From a bacterium MnTg04 (lineage in GTDB: Bacteria; Pseudomonadota; Gammaproteobacteria; Steroidobacterales; MnTg04): a stretch of 17,994 bases of DNA. The stretch covers positions 1 through 17,994 of the forward strand of contig BFAU01000105.1 in assembly GCA_008975185.1 (NCBI GenBank), read 5' to 3'. The notes below the pieces were generated by a model. It saw only the letters and a list, made by a program, of their open reading frames with translations, had not been told where the DNA came from and made no database searches. The position numbers were made by a program, and so were the translations under genes. Numbering within the stretch: position 1 is the stretch's first letter; each line of letters begins with the position of its first letter. Shown in pieces: positions 14,570 to 17,994 of the stretch.

Positions 14570-16299
14570 TCGCCGACTCGTATTCCGCTGCCGCGCCGCA
14601 ATTCGTGATAACGGTTGCTCGCCAACCCGTTCCATCGTTCGCGCTCGCCGCCGGGCCAGCTAACCTCCACGGTTTGCGGCCCCCGATTACGGCCCAGTCC
14701 AAAAAGAATCCTTGGATCGCTTGCCGACCCGTAACTGCCGTCGGTATGTACGCGACGCCACAGCGGTTGCCCGGTTTCACGGATCAGCGCGATCTTGCTG
14801 CCGGTGATATGAGATTTTCCGGCGGCGCCGAGTATGCTGACGCCGAGCCAGGCGTTCCTGGTGCCCACTTGGTTCACCAGCAGGCGCGCAGGACTGCTGT
14901 TGTTGCTGATGAGAATATCGATATCTCCATCGTTGTCGATATCGCCGATCGCCGCGCCGCGGCTGACCGCCGACAGTTTGAACGCGTCGCCGGCCAAATC
15001 GCTGATTTCGATGAATGCCTTGCCATGATCGTTTGCGAACAGCTGGTTGCGGCGGTCCAGCGGGAATACTTTATCGGTGGGTTCGTGCGACTCGAACAGG
15101 GTAACCGCGCCATTGACGCTGAGCAGATCCAGCCAGCCATCATTGTCGATATCCAGCCAGGCTGTGCCAAAACTCGAGTACGGCAGGCTCGCGACGCCCA
15201 GGCCGGTTTCTGCGGTTTTGTCGTCGAACCAGCCGGTACCGTCGTTGACATACAGGGTGTTGGTTTCGCGAACCAGGTGGGTCATGAACAGGTCTTCATC
15301 GCCGTCGCCGTCGAAGTCGGCGGCAGCCACGCCCATGCTTGCCTCGGGCATGCCATAGCGGTTGACCGAGACACCGGCCAGCGGCGCGGTATCTTCGAAG
15401 GTCCCGTCTTTCTGGTTGATCCACAACTGGTTGGCCATGCCGTCGTTGGCGACATAGATATCCGGCCAGTGGTCGCCGTCGAAATCGGCCGCGACGACGC
15501 CCAGCGCGCCACCGAAAACGCCGGTGATGCCTGATTTTTCGCTGATATCTTCGAAGCTGCCGTCGCCACGGTTGAGAAACAGGCGATCGGTGAGCGGCGC
15601 AAACGCCTGTGGGCCGCAGTAATCGCGGGCGGTCGTCGCGGAACGGCATGGCTTCGGGTTTTCCATGTCGTAGGCCACATAGTTGCCGACGTACAGATCG
15701 AGCCAGCCATCGAGATCGATATCGACAAAGGCGGCGCTGACGCTCCAGCGCGGATCGTCCACGCCCGCCTTGTCGGTGATGTCTTTAAAGGTGCCGTCTC
15801 CGTTATTCAGCCATAGCTGGTTGTGACCGAAGTTGCTGATATACAAATCGGTCCAGCCATCGTTATTGATATCGCCGGTGGTGACGCCCATGCCATAACC
15901 GCCAGCCGTGATGCCGCTTTTTCTGGTGACATCGGTAAACCGCAACCTGGATTTACCCGGGGCGGTATCGTTCCTGTACAGGCGGTCTGTCAGAACAGCG
16001 CCCTTTTCCGGTGGCAGGATTGCCTCGCCCAGGGTCTTGCCCGGGCCGATCATGTGTCCCTGCAACAGATAAATATCAAGGTCGCCATCGCGATCGAAAT
16101 CGAAAACAGCCACGCCGGCCCCCATGATTTCCGGCAAATAGAGTTCGCCGGACATCCCGTTGAAATGGACGAAGTCCAGGCCGCTGGTCTCACCGGCTTC
16201 GATGAACAGCGCTTCGCCTGTTTCGTCCGCCGCCACCGCCGTCAGCAGGCAGAAGCAGAAGGCAGGGACAACGGTTTTTCTGACGCGCGATTTTTTCAA
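14566..16299 (-). CDS. FG-GAP/VCBS repeat protein with ASPIC/UnbV domain (CRTAC1-like)
   Basis: The 577-residue exported protein has a signal peptide ending about residue 24. Seven calcium-binding loops of the DxDxDGxxD type follow, at about residues 67-75, 143-151, 193-201, 272-280, 328-336, 383-391 and 453-461 (examples DFDRDGDLD and DIDNDGWLD). They build an integrin-like FG-GAP beta-propeller. The C-terminal part (about 500-567) matches the ASPIC/UnbV domain, with GSKIALIRETG, RVHTDGSYGSASDPR and ILFGLG, ending near EVSWPGGERERW. Similar CRTAC1-type proteins are widespread in bacteria, usually of unknown ligand and thought to act in adhesion or extracellular binding. The start is TTG, because TTGA overlaps the stop of tesA and GGGAG stands seven bases upstream on this strand. 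The order tesA-UnbV-TPR suggests one envelope-facing operon. Confidence 0.92.
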   Translation of the reverse strand: MKKSRVRKTVVPAFCFCLLTAVAADETGEALFIEAGETSGLDFVHFNGMSGELYLPEIMGAGVAVFDFDRDGDLDIYLLQGHMIGPGKTLGEAILPPEKGAVLTDRLYRNDTAPGKSRLRFTDVTRKSGITAGGYGMGVTTGDINNDGWTDLYISNFGHNQLWLNNGDGTFKDITDKAGVDDPRWSVSAAFVDIDLDGWLDLYVGNYVAYDMENPKPCRSATTARDYCGPQAFAPLTDRLFLNRGDGSFEDISEKSGITGVFGGALGVVAADFDGDHWPDIYVANDGMANQLWINQKDGTFEDTAPLAGVSVNRYGMPEASMGVAAADFDGDGDEDLFMTHLVRETNTLYVNDGTGWFDDKTAETGLGVASLPYSSFGTAWLDIDNDGWLDLLSVNGAVTLFESHEPTDKVFPLDRRNQLFANDHGKAFIEISDLAGDAFKLSAVSRGAAIGDIDNDGDIDILISNNSSPARLLVNQVGTRNAWLGVSILGAAGKSHITGSKIALIRETGQPLWRRVHTDGSYGSASDPRILFGLGRNRGPQTVEVSWPGGERERWNGLASNRYHELRRGSGIRVGE

Positions 16300-16916
16300 G
16301 GAACCGCTCCCAGCGCCGGCAACAGGACCGGCCAGACATTGTCAAGCAACGTTTCCTGTCCCGCCGCATTAGGGTGGATTCCATCCGCCAACATCAACTC
16401 CGGATCGAGCGCTATGTTCTCCAGGATAAACGGAATCAGCAATAACCCGTATTGCTCCGCCAGTTCCCGGTAGATCGCATGAAAACCCCGGCTATAGGTC
16501 TGACCGTAATTGGGCGGAATCCGGATCCCGGCGAGCACGACGACCGCACCGGCTTCCTGGCAGGCCTCGACCATGTTCGCGAGATTGCCCCGTGTTATTT
16601 CCAGCGGCAGCCCGCGCAGACCGTCATTCCCACCGAGCTCGATGATCACGATGGCCGGCCGAAAGCGCTCCAGCGATCGCTTCAGCCGGTAACGGCCACC
16701 TTGTGTCGTATCTCCGGTGATGCTGGCATTAACAACATGATAATCGTAACCTTGAATACGCAGCCTGTTTTGCAGCAACGACACCCACGATTGTTCCGGC
16801 GCCATGCCATACGCGGCGCTCAGGCTGTCGCCAACGACCAGGATAGTGGAGTTTTCCGCATGGACAACGTCAATCGGCAACGCCGTGAGCCAAAGCAGTG
16901 TCAATAATCTGATCAT
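16296..16916 (-). CDS. tesA: TesA-type multifunctional esterase (thioesterase I / lysophospholipase L1), SGNH family
   Basis: From ATG 16916-16914 the product has 206 residues with a Sec signal peptide ending VHA-ENS (after residue 20). All SGNH blocks are present: GDSLSAAYG with nucleophile Ser31 (block I), the block II Gly in NASITGDTT, GGNDGLRG at 95-102 (block III, Asn97), and DGIHPN with Asp178 and His181 (block V). The order and spacing match E. coli TesA, a periplasmic enzyme that hydrolyses acyl-CoA thioesters, lysophospholipids and other esters. A longer in-frame reading back to 17015 would invade the divergent ybbA gene and is rejected. The genomic setting beside ybbA/ybbP is the same as in E. 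coli. Its 3' end overlaps the next minus-strand gene, so it probably leads that operon. Confidence 0.95.
   Translation of the reverse strand: MIRLLTLLWLTALPIDVVHAENSTILVVGDSLSAAYGMAPEQSWVSLLQNRLRIQGYDYHVVNASITGDTTQGGRYRLKRSLERFRPAIVIIELGGNDGLRGLPLEITRGNLANMVEACQEAGAVVVLAGIRIPPNYGQTYSRGFHAIYRELAEQYGLLLIPFILENIALDPELMLADGIHPNAAGQETLLDNVWPVLLPALGAVP
16307..16311 (-). promoter_or_regulatory. Shine-Dalgarno GGGAG for the TTG start at 16299
   Basis: Read on the minus strand, GGGAG lies seven bases before the TTG that begins the UnbV-type gene and falls inside the 3' end of tesA. It supports a TTG start and translational coupling. Confidence 0.5.
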
Positions 16917-17613
16917 GTCGCCAAATATTTCCGCAGTACCCGTTCTGAAATCCTGTGCGTTGACCAAAAAGGTCAGCAGCCCCGAGGGCAGCTTGACCAT
17001 ACTGGACAATGTCAACCTGGAGGTTTATTCCGGCGAGTCGGTAGCCGTGGTCGGTGTTTCCGGCGCGGGCAAATCGACGTTGCTGGCCATGCTTGCCGGC
17101 CTGGACGAACCCAGCACCGGTCAGGTCTGGCTCAATGATACCGAAATTACGGCGCTGGATGAGGATGGCCGTGCGGTTGCCCGCGCCGAGCACGTAGGCT
17201 TCGTTTTCCAGTCCTTTCACCTGATTCCCTCGCTGACCGCGTTGGAAAACGTGATGTTGCCGTTGGAACTGGTGGGCAGGGAAAATGCGGGAGGCGAGGC
17301 GCTGTCCGTGCTGACCAAGGTAGGGTTGTCGCAACGAAAAGGCCATTACCCGCGGCAGTTATCGGCCGGGGAAAAGCAACGGGTCGCCATTGCCAGGGCT
17401 TTCGTTACCCGGCCGGCGGTCCTGTTCGCCGACGAACCGACCGGCAACCTGGATAGCAAGACGGGCGGACTGATTATCGATCTGCTGTTCGACCTGAACA
17501 AGGAATCCGGTACCACGCTGGTACTGGTCACTCACGATATTTCCCTGGCCGAGCGTTGCGACCGCACCATTCATATCGAATCCGGCCGCATCTTCCATCC
17601 GGCTGCCGCCTGA
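16915..17613 (+). CDS. ybbA: ABC transporter ATP-binding protein YbbA
   Basis: The 232-residue ATPase contains every nucleotide-binding motif: Walker A GVSGAGKST (residues 47-55), Q-loop Gln99 in FVFQSFHLIP, signature LSAGEKQR (149-156; Ala replaces the usual Gly of LSGGE), Walker B AVLFADEP (168-175) and H-loop His207 in VTHD. It belongs to the LolD/MacB-like class of lipoprotein or efflux-type ABC ATPases. Its permease is the next gene, whose ATG starts one base after the stop. The E. coli YbbA-YbbP pair is poorly defined functionally but is regularly beside tesA. The ATG at 16915 overlaps the tesA start on the other strand. Extending upstream to 16804 would run through the tesA signal peptide in antisense and is not credible. 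Confidence 0.95.
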   Translation: MSPNISAVPVLKSCALTKKVSSPEGSLTILDNVNLEVYSGESVAVVGVSGAGKSTLLAMLAGLDEPSTGQVWLNDTEITALDEDGRAVARAEHVGFVFQSFHLIPSLTALENVMLPLELVGRENAGGEALSVLTKVGLSQRKGHYPRQLSAGEKQRVAIARAFVTRPAVLFADEPTGNLDSKTGGLIIDLLFDLNKESGTTLVLVTHDISLAERCDRTIHIESGRIFHPAAA

Positions 17614-17614
17614 T

Positions 17615-17994
17615 ATGCTCAGTCTGCGACTGGCACTGAAGACCCTGGCGCGCGACTGGAAGTCGGGTGAGCTAATGGTTTTGTCGCTCGCGATCATGGT
17701 TGCGGTCGCCGCGCTGGCCGCGGTTTCGTTTTTTACCGACAGAATTTCCCAGGCGGTCAAACTGCAAGCCAGCGAGGCTCTGGCAGCGGATCTGAGCCTG
17801 CAGAGCACCGGGCCGTTGCCGCCGAACTACAGCCAGGCGGCGCAGGCGGCTGGCCTGGAAATCGCCAATGTCGTTTCCATGGCCAGCGTGGTTTTTGCCG
17901 GCGATGGCAATGCGCTGGCCAATGTGCGTGCGGTCAGCGATAGATACCCGCTGCGCGGCCGCAGGAAGATTGCCGATGGCTTGTTGCTGCCGGC
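17615..17994 (+). CDS. ybbP: YbbP-type ABC transporter permease (FtsX-like), 3' end cut off
   Basis: The first 126 codons are present and the frame stays open to the end of the window. The N-terminus (MLSLRLALKTLARDWKSGEL) precedes a TM helix (about residues 20-41, LMVLSLAIMVAVAALAAVSF). The start of a periplasmic domain follows, with SEALAADLSLQS, MASVVFAGDGNALANVRAV and a YPLRG block. From memory this parallels E. coli YbbP, which has a very similar AGD...LANVKAV...YP segment at the same place. The gene begins one base after the ybbA stop, so the ATPase and permease are clearly one unit. Complete family members are about 800 residues with several further TM helices, which would lie outside the window. 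Confidence 0.92.
   Translation, partial: MLSLRLALKTLARDWKSGELMVLSLAIMVAVAALAAVSFFTDRISQAVKLQASEALAADLSLQSTGPLPPNYSQAAQAAGLEIANVVSMASVVFAGDGNALANVRAVSDRYPLRGRRKIADGLLLP

Noticed and set aside
14605..15534. 309-codon plus-strand open frame opposite the FG-GAP gene
   Set aside because: It is antisense to a clear propeller gene with seven calcium loops. The repeated GC-rich loops lack stops on the other strand, which explains the length. No domain or signal peptide is visible.
16804..16914. N-terminal extension of the ABC ATPase back to GTG/ATG codons at 16804
   Set aside because: The added residues are the antisense reading of the tesA signal peptide and catalytic Ser region and do not resemble ABC ATPase N-termini.
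16917..17015. N-terminal extension of TesA by 33 residues
   Set aside because: It would place polar residues before the signal peptide and overlap the coding start of ybbA; ATG 16916 gives a normal signal peptide and a Ser position matching the family.

Overview
The window reads as a gene-dense chromosomal segment of a Gram-negative bacterium, most likely a gammaproteobacterium. It is GC-rich and has almost no intergenic DNA. Many exported proteins carry Sec signal peptides or lipoboxes, there is an outer-membrane beta-barrel protein, and the divergent tesA / ybbA-ybbP locus matches the arrangement known from Escherichia coli. I cannot place the genus. No tRNA, rRNA, CRISPR array, insertion sequence, integrase or phage gene is visible. 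The longest gene-free gaps are under 90 bases, so there is no unexplained long non-coding stretch.

Region 1 (1-2399, + strand) holds the 3' part of an outer-membrane beta-barrel gene, a TlpA-type thioredoxin, a tiny DUF4266 lipoprotein ending in a Gly/Cys tail, and a DUF3570 protein. The last three look like one functional unit for a redox or cysteine-dependent envelope process, but the substrate is unknown.

Region 2 (2402-11938, + strand) is a tightly packed, largely translationally coupled operon. In order it encodes a secreted coiled-coil protein, two large exported TPR proteins (621 and 931 aa), a TPR lipoprotein, a small acidic exported protein, a TolQ/ExbB-type channel, two different ExbD/TolR-type proteins, a TonB-like protein with an AgmX/PglI-type C-terminal domain, and a GspC-like PDZ protein. 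The layout suggests a proton-driven machine that spans the envelope. The inner-membrane motor (ExbB-ExbD-ExbD) would energise the TonB-like rod, which would contact periplasmic TPR scaffolds and outer-membrane lipo- and beta-barrel proteins. The nearest described relatives by part list are the Agl/Glt motility and spore-coat machines of Myxococcus. The function here is unknown and is the best candidate for an undescribed system. One of the two ExbD proteins has Asn in place of the proton-carrying Asp. A cytoplasmic TPR-aspartyl/asparaginyl beta-hydroxylase gene (11987-13111) follows on the same strand.

Region 3 (13118-16916, - strand) is a second operon, transcribed tesA, then an FG-GAP/ASPIC-UnbV (CRTAC1-like) protein, then a TPR protein, then a small four-cysteine exported protein. 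The first three genes are joined by TTGA/ATGA overlaps and the last follows after three bases.

Region 4 (16915-17994, + strand) is the ybbA ATPase gene and the beginning of the ybbP permease gene, divergent from tesA. The two start codons share a CATG palindrome.
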